Shown here in pieces: positions 8,598-18,526 of a DNA stretch of 64,000 bases. Under the pieces are notes generated by a model. It was not told the DNA's origin and ran no database searches. It worked only from the letters and a program-made list of their open reading frames with translations. The translations under genes and the position numbers were made by a program. Position 1 is the stretch's first letter. Every line of letters begins with the position of its first letter. The DNA comes from a bacterium (GTDB taxonomy: Bacteria; Actinomycetota; Acidimicrobiia; Acidimicrobiales; CATQHL01), in the NCBI GenBank assembly GCA_026708055.1, contig JAPOVS010000060.1, positions 42,750 through 106,749 of the forward strand, given 5' to 3'.

Positions 8598-10447
8598 ACC
8601 GCGCAGAGACCGACCGGGCCGTCGACCCGATCACAGTCGAGGTGTTGAGCAGCGCCTTCCGGGCGATCTGCGACGAGGCCAGCGCGCTGCTGGCCAAGGG
8701 CGCCTACGGGGCCACGATCAGTGAGGGTCATGACCACTCGGGCTCCCTGCTGACGCGGGAGGCCCGTCTCGTGGCACACGGCCGCCGCGACCAGGCGGCC
8801 CACCTCGGCACGTTCGAGGAGTCCGTCAAGACGACCATCGAGCACGCCGGCGGGTTCAGGGAGGGCGACGTCTTCGTCTTCAATGATCCGTACCACGGGG
8901 GGACGCACCAACCCGACGTCAAGGTCATCCGTCCCGTGTTCGTGGACGGGTCTCTCTTCGCCTTCACGATCTCCTGCGGTCACTGGGCCGATGTCGGCGG
9001 TCCCATCCCGGGTTCGTTCAACCCCCTGGCCAGGGAGTGCTTCGCCGAGGGACTGCGGATCCCGCCCATGCTGCTGGTGGACCAGGGCCGACCGGTGCGG
9101 TCCACGTTCGAGATCATCAAGGCGAACGTGCGCGTGCCCGATGAGAGGATGGCCGATCTGCATGCTCAGCAGCGGGCCGCCGAGTTGATGGAGCGGCGCC
9201 TGCTGGAGTACGTGGCGCAGTTCGGTGCGGATGTCGTGGAGCACACCATGTACGCGCTCATGGACCGCAGCGAGGTGCTGTTGCGAGAGGGCATCCGGGA
9301 ACTGCCCGACGGCGTCTACGAGTTCGAGGACTTCGGCGACTGCGACGTGCTGCATCCCGACAAGCCGCGGATCCGCGTCCACGTCAGCATGACCCTGGAC
9401 GGCGACCAGGTCACGTTCGACTTCAGCAAGTCGGATCCGGCGCCCATCTCACCGTTCGGGTTCGCCCGTCCGGCATTGCTCTCGTCGGTCTACGACGGCA
9501 CGATGCACTGCTTCCCCCATCTGGTGCCGCTGAACCACGGCATCACGCGATCCATCGAGGTGATCTCCGTCCCCGGCTCGTGCGTCGACGTGCTGCCCCC
9601 CACGCCGGTGCTGGGGTTCGCCTCGGGTGCCTACGAGAAGGTCGCCGCGGCGGTCATGGCGTGCTGGGCGCAGGCCTTCGCCACCGTCGACCCCACGCGG
9701 ATGCATGCCGCGACGGTGAACCTGGCCAATCTGGCTCTGAGCGGCGACCACCCCGACAGCGGCGTTCCGTTCGTCTCGTACCTGTGGAACGAGGGCGGGC
9801 AGGGGGCGCGCAGCTACAAGGACGGCAACAGCTTCCAGCTGATGATCTTCATCGGCGGCGCCACCAACCAGCCCATCGAGGTCCTGGAGCGACTCAACGC
9901 CATCCGGGCGCTGTCGTGCGAGGCCGTGGGGGCCTCCGCCGGCCACGGGACCCATCGCGGCGGGTTCGGGATCGACCGCTCCTTCGAGGCGACCGGGGAC
10001 ATGATCCTCACGATGCACGGTGACCGGGCCGAGGTCACCCCGTTCGGCCTGGCGGGCGGCTGCAACGGCGGGGGCAACGTGCTGGTGCTGAATCCCGGCA
10101 CCGAGTCCGAGCGGTGGCTCGGGATGCACGCGGTCGGCGAGCAGATCCGCAAGGGGGACGTGCTGCGCTACAGCTCCAACGGAGGCGGCGGGTTCGGTCC
10201 GCCCAGCCGGAGAGACCCCGACGCGGTGGCGCACGATGTTTCGGAGGGATACTTCGCCCCCGATCTGGCCGCTCGGATCTACGGCGTGGTGCTGACCGAG
10301 ACCCCCTCCGGCTATGCGGTCGACCACGAGGCCACCGCCGAGCTGCGCGCGAACGGCATGGACGACCTGCCCGAGGGATACGGCCCCGGCGAGGTGCATC
10401 CGATGGGCCGCCGCGTGGTGCCTCGCCCGACCTGGGGAGACTCCTGA
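8594..10447 (+). CDS. Hydantoinase/oxoprolinase subunit B (HyuB-like)
   Basis: A 617-residue partner of HyuA. The conserved stretches DPITVEVLSSAFRAICDEA, ISEGHDHSGSLLTREARL, FNDPYHGGTHQPDVKVI and the late Gly-rich GLAGGCNGGGN are present. The start ATG overlaps the hyuA stop by four bases. Full length for the family, with no lesions. The pair ends the cluster that began at 553, so the imported compound is probably a cyclic amide opened here. Confidence 0.9.
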   Translation: MNRAETDRAVDPITVEVLSSAFRAICDEASALLAKGAYGATISEGHDHSGSLLTREARLVAHGRRDQAAHLGTFEESVKTTIEHAGGFREGDVFVFNDPYHGGTHQPDVKVIRPVFVDGSLFAFTISCGHWADVGGPIPGSFNPLARECFAEGLRIPPMLLVDQGRPVRSTFEIIKANVRVPDERMADLHAQQRAAELMERRLLEYVAQFGADVVEHTMYALMDRSEVLLREGIRELPDGVYEFEDFGDCDVLHPDKPRIRVHVSMTLDGDQVTFDFSKSDPAPISPFGFARPALLSSVYDGTMHCFPHLVPLNHGITRSIEVISVPGSCVDVLPPTPVLGFASGAYEKVAAAVMACWAQAFATVDPTRMHAATVNLANLALSGDHPDSGVPFVSYLWNEGGQGARSYKDGNSFQLMIFIGGATNQPIEVLERLNAIRALSCEAVGASAGHGTHRGGFGIDRSFEATGDMILTMHGDRAEVTPFGLAGGCNGGGNVLVLNPGTESERWLGMHAVGEQIRKGDVLRYSSNGGGGFGPPSRRDPDAVAHDVSEGYFAPDLAARIYGVVLTETPSGYAVDHEATAELRANGMDDLPEGYGPGEVHPMGRRVVPRPTWGDS

Positions 10448-10601
10448 GCATTCCCGGATCAGCCGGTCTCCTGTTGCAAACACCCAGTTCAGGGACTTGT
10501 GAGGTCGGCGAAGCAGCCGTAGCTCAGCCGGATCCCTGACGGCGCCGATCCCGCGTTCGCACCCGAACGGCCGATAGGCCCCGGCTGTCGCCTGGGTGCC
10601 C

Positions 10602-10662
10602 TTGACAGCGTGCCGGCGCGTGGCTATGGTGTAAATTGCTAATGATCCAGTATCATTAGTAA
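10602..10662 (+). promoter_or_regulatory. Sigma70-type promoter with MarR-type operator
   Basis: TTGACA (10602-10607), a 17-bp spacer and TATGGT (10625-10630) make one of the best promoters in the window. Immediately downstream is a perfect palindrome CTAATGAT-ccagt-ATCATTAG (10639-10659), with partly matching flanks out to 10636-10662. It overlaps the expected transcription start. The position just upstream of a marR gene fits autoregulation of the whole 10700-19858 unit. Confidence 0.7.
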
Positions 10663-10699
10663 TCTGAATCATCGGGATGCGAATCATGGCGAACCACTC

Positions 10700-11176
10700 A
10701 TGGTGAACAGCGGCCCAGAACCAGGCCCGGCACCAGCCCAGGACGGGGAGGTGGATCGGCTCGTCGGTCTCGTCGGCTACCAGCTGCGACGCAGCTACTT
10801 CCACTCGATCCAGCTCTTCGCCGCCGCCACGAACGGCCCGGACATCACGCCGCTGCAGTACGGGATACTCGAGACGATCCACGACAGCGAGGTCCTGGCC
10901 CAAAAACATGTGGCCGCCCGGCTCGGCTCGCCCCCGCAGTCGCTCGTTCCCTTGGTCCGCGACCTCGAGGATCGAGGGCTCGTCGAACGGGTCCGGTCGG
11001 AGGTCGACCGTCGCCGGCACCTCCTGACGCTGACAGAGGCCGGCCTCGACCTGCTCGTTGAGATCCGCGACCGCGTCACCGGCGTCGAAGCCGGCCTGAC
11101 CGGCGGCCTCGCTGCGGGAGAGCGGGAACAACTGCTCGACCTGCTCTGCCGCCTCCGCCGAGGCACACCAGTATGA
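10700..11176 (+). CDS. MarR-family transcriptional regulator
   Basis: A 158-residue winged-helix repressor. The HTH region reads VAARLGSPPQSLVPLVRDLEDRG, followed by the wing VERVRSEVDRRRHLLTLTEAG. ATG 10700 is preferred; the ATG at 10686 is out of frame. The gene overlaps the next permease by four bases, so regulator and transporter are cotranscribed. MarR proteins often respond to aromatic carboxylates. A kynurenine- or anthranilate-type effector would suit the genes downstream, but that is inference. Confidence 0.88.
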   Translation: MVNSGPEPGPAPAQDGEVDRLVGLVGYQLRRSYFHSIQLFAAATNGPDITPLQYGILETIHDSEVLAQKHVAARLGSPPQSLVPLVRDLEDRGLVERVRSEVDRRRHLLTLTEAGLDLLVEIRDRVTGVEAGLTGGLAAGEREQLLDLLCRLRRGTPV

Positions 11177-12249
11177 GCACCGCCGTTGCGAGGCCCGCAG
11201 GCCGGCGCCGGTCAGCGCCGGCGCTGTCGCGAGCCCTGCCGGGAGCGGTCACGGGCGGCGCTCTCGCTGCACTCTGGTTCAGCGCGGGCGGCGCCTCCTC
11301 GGCCGGCGTCTGGATCGGCGCCGTCGCTCTCGGGCTCTGCCTGGCGCTCGTCGCCGTGGGCGTCTACATCACCTTCCGCGTCCTCAACTTCCCGGACCTG
11401 ACCATCGACGGCACCTACCCGCTCGGCGCCGCGGTGTCGGCGGTTCTGATCGTTCACGGGTTCCCCGCCTGGCCGACGCTGGCTGTGGCGTTCGTCGCCG
11501 GCGGATGCTTCGGCGCGCTCACCGCACTCCTCGCCACCAAGCTCCGACTCCACAGCCTCCTGGCGTCGATCCTCGTGGCGACCGCCCTGTTCTCCATCAA
11601 CCTGCGGATCCAGGGCAAGGCGAACATCCCGCTGCTGAGCGAGACGACGATCTTCACTCCGATCAGCGACGGCGCCCGGCGTGCCACCGTCGCGGCCTTC
11701 GGCGACGGCGCTGCCCGACACTCGAACAACCTCCTCACCATCGTGCTCGTCGGGCTGCTCGTCGTGGCCGTGAAGCTCGTGTTCGACGCGTTCAACCGCA
11801 GCGAGATCGGCCTCAATCTGCGGGGTACCGGTGACAACCCGCAGATGATGCGGACCCTCGGTCGCAACACCGATCAATACGTCGTGCTGGGTGTCGCGAT
11901 CAGCAATGCCCTGGTCGCCGTGGCCGGAGCGATCGTCGCCCAGTTCCAGGGATTCGCCGACGTCAACATGGGATTCGGCCTCATCATCGCCGGTCTGGCG
12001 TCGGTGATCCTCGGAGACGTGGTCTTCCGGCCCCGGCGCGTGAGCACCGGGACCCTGTCGGCGATCGCCGGAATGATTCTCTACCGCACGGCCATCGCTG
12101 CGGCGCTGGTCATCAGGGTCCCCGTCCCGGGAGGCGAATCCTTCCGCTTGGAGGCCGGCGACATCAAGCTCGCCACAGCGGTACTCGTCCTCGGGATGCT
12201 GTGGTTCAGCGGGTTCAGCGGGTTCAGCGCCACTCGAAAGAAGACGTGA
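11173..12249 (+). CDS. ABC transporter permease (TrpY-like)
   Basis: A 358-residue polytopic membrane protein of the BPD_transp_2 class found in TrpXYZ-like amino-acid importers. The segment FRVLNFPDLTIDGTYPLGAA is characteristic; so is GLNLRGTGDNPQMMRTLG in the cytoplasmic coupling region. It starts by ATGA overlap with marR and is coupled to the ATPase (TGATG at 12247). The N-terminal ~30 residues are Arg/Ala-rich and precede the first helix. Confidence 0.85.
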   Translation: MSTAVARPAGRRRSAPALSRALPGAVTGGALAALWFSAGGASSAGVWIGAVALGLCLALVAVGVYITFRVLNFPDLTIDGTYPLGAAVSAVLIVHGFPAWPTLAVAFVAGGCFGALTALLATKLRLHSLLASILVATALFSINLRIQGKANIPLLSETTIFTPISDGARRATVAAFGDGAARHSNNLLTIVLVGLLVVAVKLVFDAFNRSEIGLNLRGTGDNPQMMRTLGRNTDQYVVLGVAISNALVAVAGAIVAQFQGFADVNMGFGLIIAGLASVILGDVVFRPRRVSTGTLSAIAGMILYRTAIAAALVIRVPVPGGESFRLEAGDIKLATAVLVLGMLWFSGFSGFSATRKKT

Positions 12250-13076
12250 TGCTGCGCGTCCGCTCGCTGGAGCACGTCTTCAACGTCGGCACGGTCTCGG
12301 AGATCTCGGTTCTCCGCAGCATCGACCTCGACCTCGAAGACGGTGAGTTCGTCACCGTCGTCGGAAGCAACGGCGCGGGCAAGTCGACGCTCTTCAATGC
12401 GATCGCCGGAGCGCTCACCCCGACGGCGGGTTCGGTCACCCTCGACGGGAGCGAGATCACCGGATGGCCCGAGCACAAGCGCTCCCGCCTCATAGGTCGG
12501 GTATTCCAAGACCCGAACCATGGCACCGCACCTTCACTGACGATCGCCGAGAACGCGGCGCTCGCAATGAACCGGGGCCGGCGCTCGCGGCTCCGCAAGG
12601 CGATCGGTCCGGTGAAGCGGAGGCAGATCGAAGCGCTCCTCGAACCGATCGGCCTCGGGCTCGAGCGCCGCCTCGATGAGCGAGTCTCGCTTCTGAGCGG
12701 GGGTCAACGCCAGGCGATGACCCTCGTGATGGCGGCGATCGTCAGGCCGAGGCTCCTCCTTTTGGACGAGCACACAGCGGCGCTCGACCCCGAGACCGCT
12801 CGGCGTGTCCTGGAACTCACCGACGCCGTGGTCCGTGAGCACGGACTCACCACGCTGATGATCACGCACAACATGAACCAGGCGATCGAGTTCGGCACCC
12901 GGACCGTGATGCTCCACAAGGGCCGGATTCTGCTCGACCTGTCGTCGGAGCGGCGACGGGGCCTCACCGCGGACGATCTTGTGCAGCAATTCAGCCGCGC
13001 CGGCGCCGCGGAGTTGCTCTCCGGGGGGCTCGAACCCCCCGACACCGACCAGCCGGACAAGCCATCACAGGAGTGA
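12249..13076 (+). CDS. ABC transporter ATPase (TrpZ-like)
   Basis: A 275-residue single nucleotide-binding domain with Walker A GSNGAGKSTLF, signature LLSGGQRQAMTLVMA, Walker B LLLLDEHTAALDP and H-loop TLMITHNMNQAI. The DEHTAALDP variant is typical of this branch. The start ATG 12249 shares its A with the permease stop. It energises uptake together with the permease and the lipoprotein that follows 51 bp later. Confidence 0.9.
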   Translation: MLRVRSLEHVFNVGTVSEISVLRSIDLDLEDGEFVTVVGSNGAGKSTLFNAIAGALTPTAGSVTLDGSEITGWPEHKRSRLIGRVFQDPNHGTAPSLTIAENAALAMNRGRRSRLRKAIGPVKRRQIEALLEPIGLGLERRLDERVSLLSGGQRQAMTLVMAAIVRPRLLLLDEHTAALDPETARRVLELTDAVVREHGLTTLMITHNMNQAIEFGTRTVMLHKGRILLDLSSERRRGLTADDLVQQFSRAGAAELLSGGLEPPDTDQPDKPSQE

Positions 13077-13127
13077 GGCGACGCGAAAAGACCGACGAGA
13101 GATCACAGACGAGAAAGGACAACAGCA

Positions 13128-14360
13128 ATGAGACAGCGGACGAAGACGAAGCCGAACCTGACAACGATTCTTCTGGCCCTTGTGGCGGTCGCCGCATTGG
13201 CGGCCTCCTGCGGGTCCGATGACACCGCGGACAGCGCCGAAGGGGCCCAGGCCGTGGCCGCTCCCGGCGAAGCCGCGCCGCCGCCGGAACCTCCGGAGCC
13301 GCCGCCGTCGGAGCCCCCCGCAGCGCCCGAGGAGCCTGAAGCGGATCTGGAGGAGCCCCCAGCGCCCGAGGAGCCACCAGCGCCCGAGGAGCCACCAGCG
13401 CCGCCGCCGGAGCCCCCCGCAGCGCCCGAGGAGGCGGGCGACCAAAAGCCCATCAAGATCGGCATGATGGTGTCGGTGCGGGTTCCGGCACTGGAACGAG
13501 TCCAGGGCGCGATCATCGCCAAGCTGGCCGAGGAAGGCTTCGTGGACGGCGAGAACATCACGATCGACAACGCCAGCGCCGACGGCGACATCGCCACCCT
13601 GTCGACGATCGCCCAGCAGTTCGTCAACGACGAGGTGGACCTGATCATCACGACCACGACCCCCGCCCTGCAAGCGGCGTTCAATGCGTCGAGTGACCTG
13701 CCGAGTCCGATCCCCATCGTCTTCTCCACCGTCACCGACCCGATCGGGGCGGGCGTCGTGGACGACCTCGTCGATCATCCCGAGTGGCTCTCGGGATCGC
13801 AGCTGCTGCCGCCGCTCGAGCAGACCTTCAACGCCATGTTCGAGGTCCTTCCCGAGGTGGCGAGGGTGGGGTACCTGTACAACCCGGCCGAAGCGAACTC
13901 CGTGACACAGACCGCCTGGATCGAGGAGATCGCCGCCGAACGCGGGCTGGAACTCGAGATCGCGACGGTCTCCAACAGCTCCGAGGTCAGGACCGCCGCC
14001 GAGTCGATGGTGGGCCGCGGTCTCGACTTCTTCTTCTACAGCCAGGACAGCACCGTCGCCCAAGGGGCGACCGCCCTCGTCGCCGTGGCCAACGAGGCCG
14101 TCATCCCGGTCATCACCAACGACGTGGGCAACATGGCGCTCGGCATCTCGCTCGGTGTCGGTGCGTCACTGGCCGCCGACGGGCGGCGAGCCGGCGAGAT
14201 CGCCGCCGGACACCTGGCCGGAGAGCTCGACCTGGCGACGACTCCGATCCTCCCGGTCGAGGAGTTCGACCTCTTCGTGAACCTGGACGCAGCCGCGGTC
14301 CAGGGGCTCGACGTGCCGGCGAGCTACTCCGATCGGGCCATCCCGATCAGCACCTCCTGA
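13128..14360 (+). CDS. TrpX-like substrate-binding lipoprotein
   Basis: A 410-residue ABC_sub_bind (TrpX-type) binding protein. It has a lipoprotein signal ending in LAASC, then a ~65-residue Pro/Glu-rich tether containing near-exact 18-bp DNA repeats (PAPEEP units), then the binding domain from KPIKIGMMVSVRVPALERV. Family signatures include LIITTTTPALQAA, PIVFSTVTDPIGAGVV and VGYLYNPAEANSV. With the preceding permease and ATPase it forms a complete importer; tryptophan or an aromatic relative is the likely ligand given the kynurenine genes downstream. Confidence 0.87.
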   Translation: MRQRTKTKPNLTTILLALVAVAALAASCGSDDTADSAEGAQAVAAPGEAAPPPEPPEPPPSEPPAAPEEPEADLEEPPAPEEPPAPEEPPAPPPEPPAAPEEAGDQKPIKIGMMVSVRVPALERVQGAIIAKLAEEGFVDGENITIDNASADGDIATLSTIAQQFVNDEVDLIITTTTPALQAAFNASSDLPSPIPIVFSTVTDPIGAGVVDDLVDHPEWLSGSQLLPPLEQTFNAMFEVLPEVARVGYLYNPAEANSVTQTAWIEEIAAERGLELEIATVSNSSEVRTAAESMVGRGLDFFFYSQDSTVAQGATALVAVANEAVIPVITNDVGNMALGISLGVGASLAADGRRAGEIAAGHLAGELDLATTPILPVEEFDLFVNLDAAAVQGLDVPASYSDRAIPISTS

Positions 14361-14403
14361 CCAGCACCTCCCGACCATGAGCACGACCGAAAGGAGTGCG
14401 CCG

Positions 14404-15420
14404 TTGAACGAAGTACTCGTCCTGAACCACGCAGACGTGACCGAGTTGCTGGCGATGGACGCCTGCATCGAGGCGGTCGAGGCCTCGTTCCTCGCCCACG
14501 GGCGCAACGACGTCATCCAGCCGTTGCGACCGTTCGTCACGCTCCCGGAGGAGGCCGGCATTCTCGCCATGATGCCGGGATACGTCGGCCCCCTCGACGC
14601 GGCCGGCATCAAGGTGATCACCATCTTCTACACCAACCACGGCACCGAATACGACTCCCATCAGGGCGCAGTGATGCTGTTCGACACCGCGAACGGGAGG
14701 CTGCTCACCCTCGCGGACGCGAGTTCGATCACCGCGATCCGCACCGCGGCGGCATCCGGGGTGGCCACCCGCCTGCTCTCCAACGAGAAGTCGTCGACGC
14801 TGGCGATCATCGGGTCGGGGACACAGGCGAGAACCCACGTGGAGGCGATGCTGGCCGTCCGCCCCATCGAGACGGTCAGGGTGTGGAGTCGCAACGGTGC
14901 CACCGCAGCCCGCTTCGCCGGGTGGGCGCAGAGGACGTTCGATGTTCCAACTCGGTTCGAGGCGGACATCCGCGACGCACTCGCCGGGGCGGACATCGTC
15001 TGCACCACGACGTCGTCCAATGACCCGCTGGTGCTGGAGGACCTGCTGGCGCCGGGGATGCACATCAATGCCGTCGGTTCGAGCGTCTCGTCTGCCCGCG
15101 AACTCGATGCGGGCGCCATGAAGCGCTGCCGTCTGTACGTCGACAGCAGAGAGTCGGCGCTCAACGAATCCGGCGACCTCATCCTGGCCGTGCGCGAGGG
15201 CGTCATCGACGAGGACCACATCGTGGCGGAGATCGGCGAGGTCCTCGACGGACGGCGGCCCGGTCGCGCCGGCACCGAAGAGATCACGCTGTTCGACTCG
15301 CTCGGATTGGCGATTCAGGACATCGTGGCCGCCCGCTTGATCTACGACCGCGCCGTCGCCGAGGGCAGGGGCGCCATGGTCGAGCTGGGAGGCGGCCGTG
15401 TGCCGCTCGGGTGTCCGTGA
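14404..15420 (+). CDS. Ornithine cyclodeaminase / mu-crystallin family protein
   Basis: A 338-residue NAD(P)-binding imine reductase/cyclodeaminase-like protein. The Rossmann loop IIGSGTQARTHVEAML and the substrate-side GIKVITIFYTNHG, HQGAVMLFD and ITAIRTAAASGVATRLL are typical. I choose TTG 14404 because AAAGGAG lies seven bases upstream; ATG 14377 is in frame but lacks a ribosome-binding site. It sits between the importer and catabolic genes and overlaps the aldehyde dehydrogenase start. True ornithine cyclodeaminase activity is unlikely to be the only option; imine reduction in amino-acid catabolism is equally possible. Confidence 0.85.
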   Translation: MNEVLVLNHADVTELLAMDACIEAVEASFLAHGRNDVIQPLRPFVTLPEEAGILAMMPGYVGPLDAAGIKVITIFYTNHGTEYDSHQGAVMLFDTANGRLLTLADASSITAIRTAAASGVATRLLSNEKSSTLAIIGSGTQARTHVEAMLAVRPIETVRVWSRNGATAARFAGWAQRTFDVPTRFEADIRDALAGADIVCTTTSSNDPLVLEDLLAPGMHINAVGSSVSSARELDAGAMKRCRLYVDSRESALNESGDLILAVREGVIDEDHIVAEIGEVLDGRRPGRAGTEEITLFDSLGLAIQDIVAARLIYDRAVAEGRGAMVELGGGRVPLGCP

Positions 15421-16856
15421 TGACCGGCTACCCGGACATCGGTCTCTACATCGGCGGTTCGTGGCGCACGACGGCGGATGGTCTGCCGGTGGTGAACCCG
15501 GCGAATGAGCAGGTCATCGGCCGGCTCTCCTGTGCCGGGCAGCAGGACCTGGACGACGCGCTGGAGGCGGCCGCTGAGGGCTTCAAGGTCTGGAGCCGGA
15601 CCGCCCCGAGGGACCGCGCCGATGTCCTGCGGGCGGCTGCGGCTCTCCTGCGCCGGCGGCAGGACGAGATCGCCCGCGACATCACCTTGGAGCACGGCAA
15701 GCCGCTCCGGCAGGCCGCCTTGGAGGTCGTACGGGGCTGTGAGTTCTTCGAGTGGGACGCCGGTGAGGCGGTCCGCGCCTACGGGCGGGTGGTCCCGAGC
15801 GGGCCGGGCATCAGCTATGTCGTCCATCAGCAGCCGATCGGCCCGGTGGCCGCTTTCTCGCCGTGGAACTTCCCGATGAGCCAGCCGGCGCGCAAGGTGG
15901 CGGGTGCTCTGGCGGCGGGATGCTCCATCATCCTCAAGGCGTCCGAGGAGACGCCGGCGGGCGCCATGCACATCGCCCGGGCGTTCGGTGATGCGGGCCT
16001 GCCGGCGGGCGTGCTGAACCTGGTGTTCGGCGTGCCGTCGGAGCTCTCGGAGTACTTGATTCCCCACGGGGCGGTCCGGCTGGTTGCCTTCACCGGTTCG
16101 ACGGCGGTGGGGCGGCGGCTCGCCGGGCTGGCTGCCGAGCACATGACCCCGGTGCTCATGGAGCTCGGGGGTCACGCGCCGGTGATCGTCTGCGAGGACA
16201 CCGACGTGAAGGCCGCGGCGGTCGCCTCGGCGGTGCGCAAGATGCGCAACGCCGGGCAGGTGTGCACGTCGCCGACGCGTTTCTTCGTGCACGACAGCGT
16301 CTTCGAGGAGTTCCTGGACGTGTTCACCGAGCGCGCCGCGGCGACGGTGGTCGGCGACGGCATGGCACCCGGCGTCGAGATGGGCCCGCTGGCCAACGAC
16401 CGCCGGCTGGCGGCGCTGAGCGAGCTGGTGGCGGACGCACGCGGCAAGGGAGCCACCGTCACCACGGGCGGGGAGAGGATCGGATCCTGCGGCTATTTCC
16501 TCCAGCCCACCGTGCTGGCCGAGGTGCCCGCCGATGCGCGGGTCATGCAGGTGGAGCCGTTCGGGCCATTGGCGGTGGTGAACCGGGTGGGGTCGCTGGA
16601 CGAGGCCATCGACTGCGCCAACGCGGTGCCCTACGGGCTGGCCGCGTACGGGTTCACTGACCGCGCCGACTACGCGGATCGCATGGTCGAGCGGGTCGAG
16701 GCCGGGAACCTGTCGATCAACACGCTGGAGGCGTCGGTGCCCGAGACGCCGTTCGGAGGCGTGAAGTCCAGCGGCTACGGCCGTGAGGGCGGCGTCGAGG
16801 GCCTGCACAACTACATGGTCGTCAAGAACGTCTCGCACAGCATCGAGATCGTCTGA
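15420..16856 (+). CDS. NAD(P)-dependent aldehyde dehydrogenase
   Basis: A 478-residue ALDH. The catalytic Cys is about residue 282 in NAGQVCTSPTRFF and the general base Glu about 248 in MELGGHAPVIV. The AFSPWNFPM cofactor segment and the C-terminal PFGGVKSSGYGREGG are present. It resembles succinate-semialdehyde dehydrogenases. Next to 3-hydroxyanthranilate dioxygenase, 2-aminomuconate-semialdehyde oxidation is an attractive alternative that sequence alone cannot settle. ATG 15420 is coupled (TGATG) to the preceding gene. Confidence 0.9.
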   Translation: MTGYPDIGLYIGGSWRTTADGLPVVNPANEQVIGRLSCAGQQDLDDALEAAAEGFKVWSRTAPRDRADVLRAAAALLRRRQDEIARDITLEHGKPLRQAALEVVRGCEFFEWDAGEAVRAYGRVVPSGPGISYVVHQQPIGPVAAFSPWNFPMSQPARKVAGALAAGCSIILKASEETPAGAMHIARAFGDAGLPAGVLNLVFGVPSELSEYLIPHGAVRLVAFTGSTAVGRRLAGLAAEHMTPVLMELGGHAPVIVCEDTDVKAAAVASAVRKMRNAGQVCTSPTRFFVHDSVFEEFLDVFTERAAATVVGDGMAPGVEMGPLANDRRLAALSELVADARGKGATVTTGGERIGSCGYFLQPTVLAEVPADARVMQVEPFGPLAVVNRVGSLDEAIDCANAVPYGLAAYGFTDRADYADRMVERVEAGNLSINTLEASVPETPFGGVKSSGYGREGGVEGLHNYMVVKNVSHSIEIV

Positions 16857-16875
16857 GCAGGGTTCCCGCCGCGAC

Positions 16876-17829
16876 ATGCGCTACGCCAGAGCCGACGCCA
16901 AAGCCCACGCCCGGGCCAACCTGACCGGCATCTGGGCGGCCGCTCTGACGCCGTTCACGGGCGATCTGCGGCTGGACGAGGACGGGTTCCGCCACAACGT
17001 CCGCCATTGGGTTGAGGACCTGGGCATCGCCGGGCTCTTCATCTCCGGGAAGCAGGGCGAGTTCTTCTCGATGAGCCTCGACGAGCGCAAGCGGAGCCTG
17101 GAGTTGGCCGTTGAGGCCGTCGGGGGTGGGGCGCAGACCATGATGTCCTGCTCGGACCAGAACCTGGACGTCGTCCTGGAGCTGGCCCGCCACGCCCAGG
17201 ACGCCGGGGCGGACTACATCGTGGTCCACGCCCCGACGCTGCACTTCGCCGCCGAGCACGACGAGACGGTCTTCCGGTACTACGAGACGATCTCGGAGAC
17301 CGTCGACGTCGGCATGGCCCTGTGGAGCCACCCCGACAGCGGCTACCTGATGTCGCCGGGGCTCTGCAACCGGCTGGCCGACCTGGACAACGTGGTGGCC
17401 ATCAAGTACAGCGTGCCGCGCCCGCTGTACGCCGAACTCACCGCCGCGGCCTCGGATCGCATCGCCGTGAGCACCGCCTCGGAGGACGACTGGCTCGACA
17501 ACATCCTCGAACTCGGCTGGAAGCTGTACCTGTGCTCGTCGCCGCCGTACCTGCTGCAGACGGCCGCAGACCGGCGCATGCACGACTACACGCAGGCGGC
17601 GTTCGCCGGGGACGCCGCCGGGGCGCGCCGCATCAGCGAGAGCCTGAACCCCGTGCGCGACGCCCTGAAGCGGACCAGGCCCCCCGAGAAGCCCCACGCC
17701 CACCAGAAGTACTGGCAGGAACTGCTCGGACAGGTCGGCGGCCGGGTCCGCCCGCCCCTCCTGGAGCTCACCGACGCCGAGAAGGCGGCTACACGAGCGG
17801 CCTTCGAGGGGTGCGGCCTGCAGGCGTGA
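16876..17829 (+). CDS. DapA-family (dihydrodipicolinate synthase-like) aldolase/lyase
   Basis: A 317-residue class I aldolase of the DHDPS/N-acetylneuraminate lyase family. It has LTGIWAAALTPF at the N-terminus, GLFISGKQGEFFSMSLDER in the GTTGE-like position, YIVVHAPTLHF and the Schiff-base lysine in NVVAIKYSVPRPLY. The altered GKQGEF loop argues against true DapA. It follows the aldehyde dehydrogenase by 19 bp in the catabolic cluster and may cleave a keto-acid produced there. Confidence 0.85.
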   Translation: MRYARADAKAHARANLTGIWAAALTPFTGDLRLDEDGFRHNVRHWVEDLGIAGLFISGKQGEFFSMSLDERKRSLELAVEAVGGGAQTMMSCSDQNLDVVLELARHAQDAGADYIVVHAPTLHFAAEHDETVFRYYETISETVDVGMALWSHPDSGYLMSPGLCNRLADLDNVVAIKYSVPRPLYAELTAAASDRIAVSTASEDDWLDNILELGWKLYLCSSPPYLLQTAADRRMHDYTQAAFAGDAAGARRISESLNPVRDALKRTRPPEKPHAHQKYWQELLGQVGGRVRPPLLELTDAEKAATRAAFEGCGLQA

Positions 17830-17874
17830 GAGCCCGATCGCAGCCCGGAAACCAATAGGGCCCGAAACCGATAG

Positions 17875-18435
<561 letters not shown>

Positions 18436-18526
18436 GGCCCGAGATGTCCCGAGCACCTGCGACGTCCCGCCCGCTACGGGCCGCCTCCGGCCAACCGGGC
18501 ACCGACTGTCCTGTGCGCTCGAGGCC

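Noticed and set aside
10508..10580. tRNA-like GTAGCTCAGCCGGAT segment before marR
   Set aside because: Only a D-arm-like sequence is present; no anticodon arm, acceptor stem or TTCGA arm can be folded around it.
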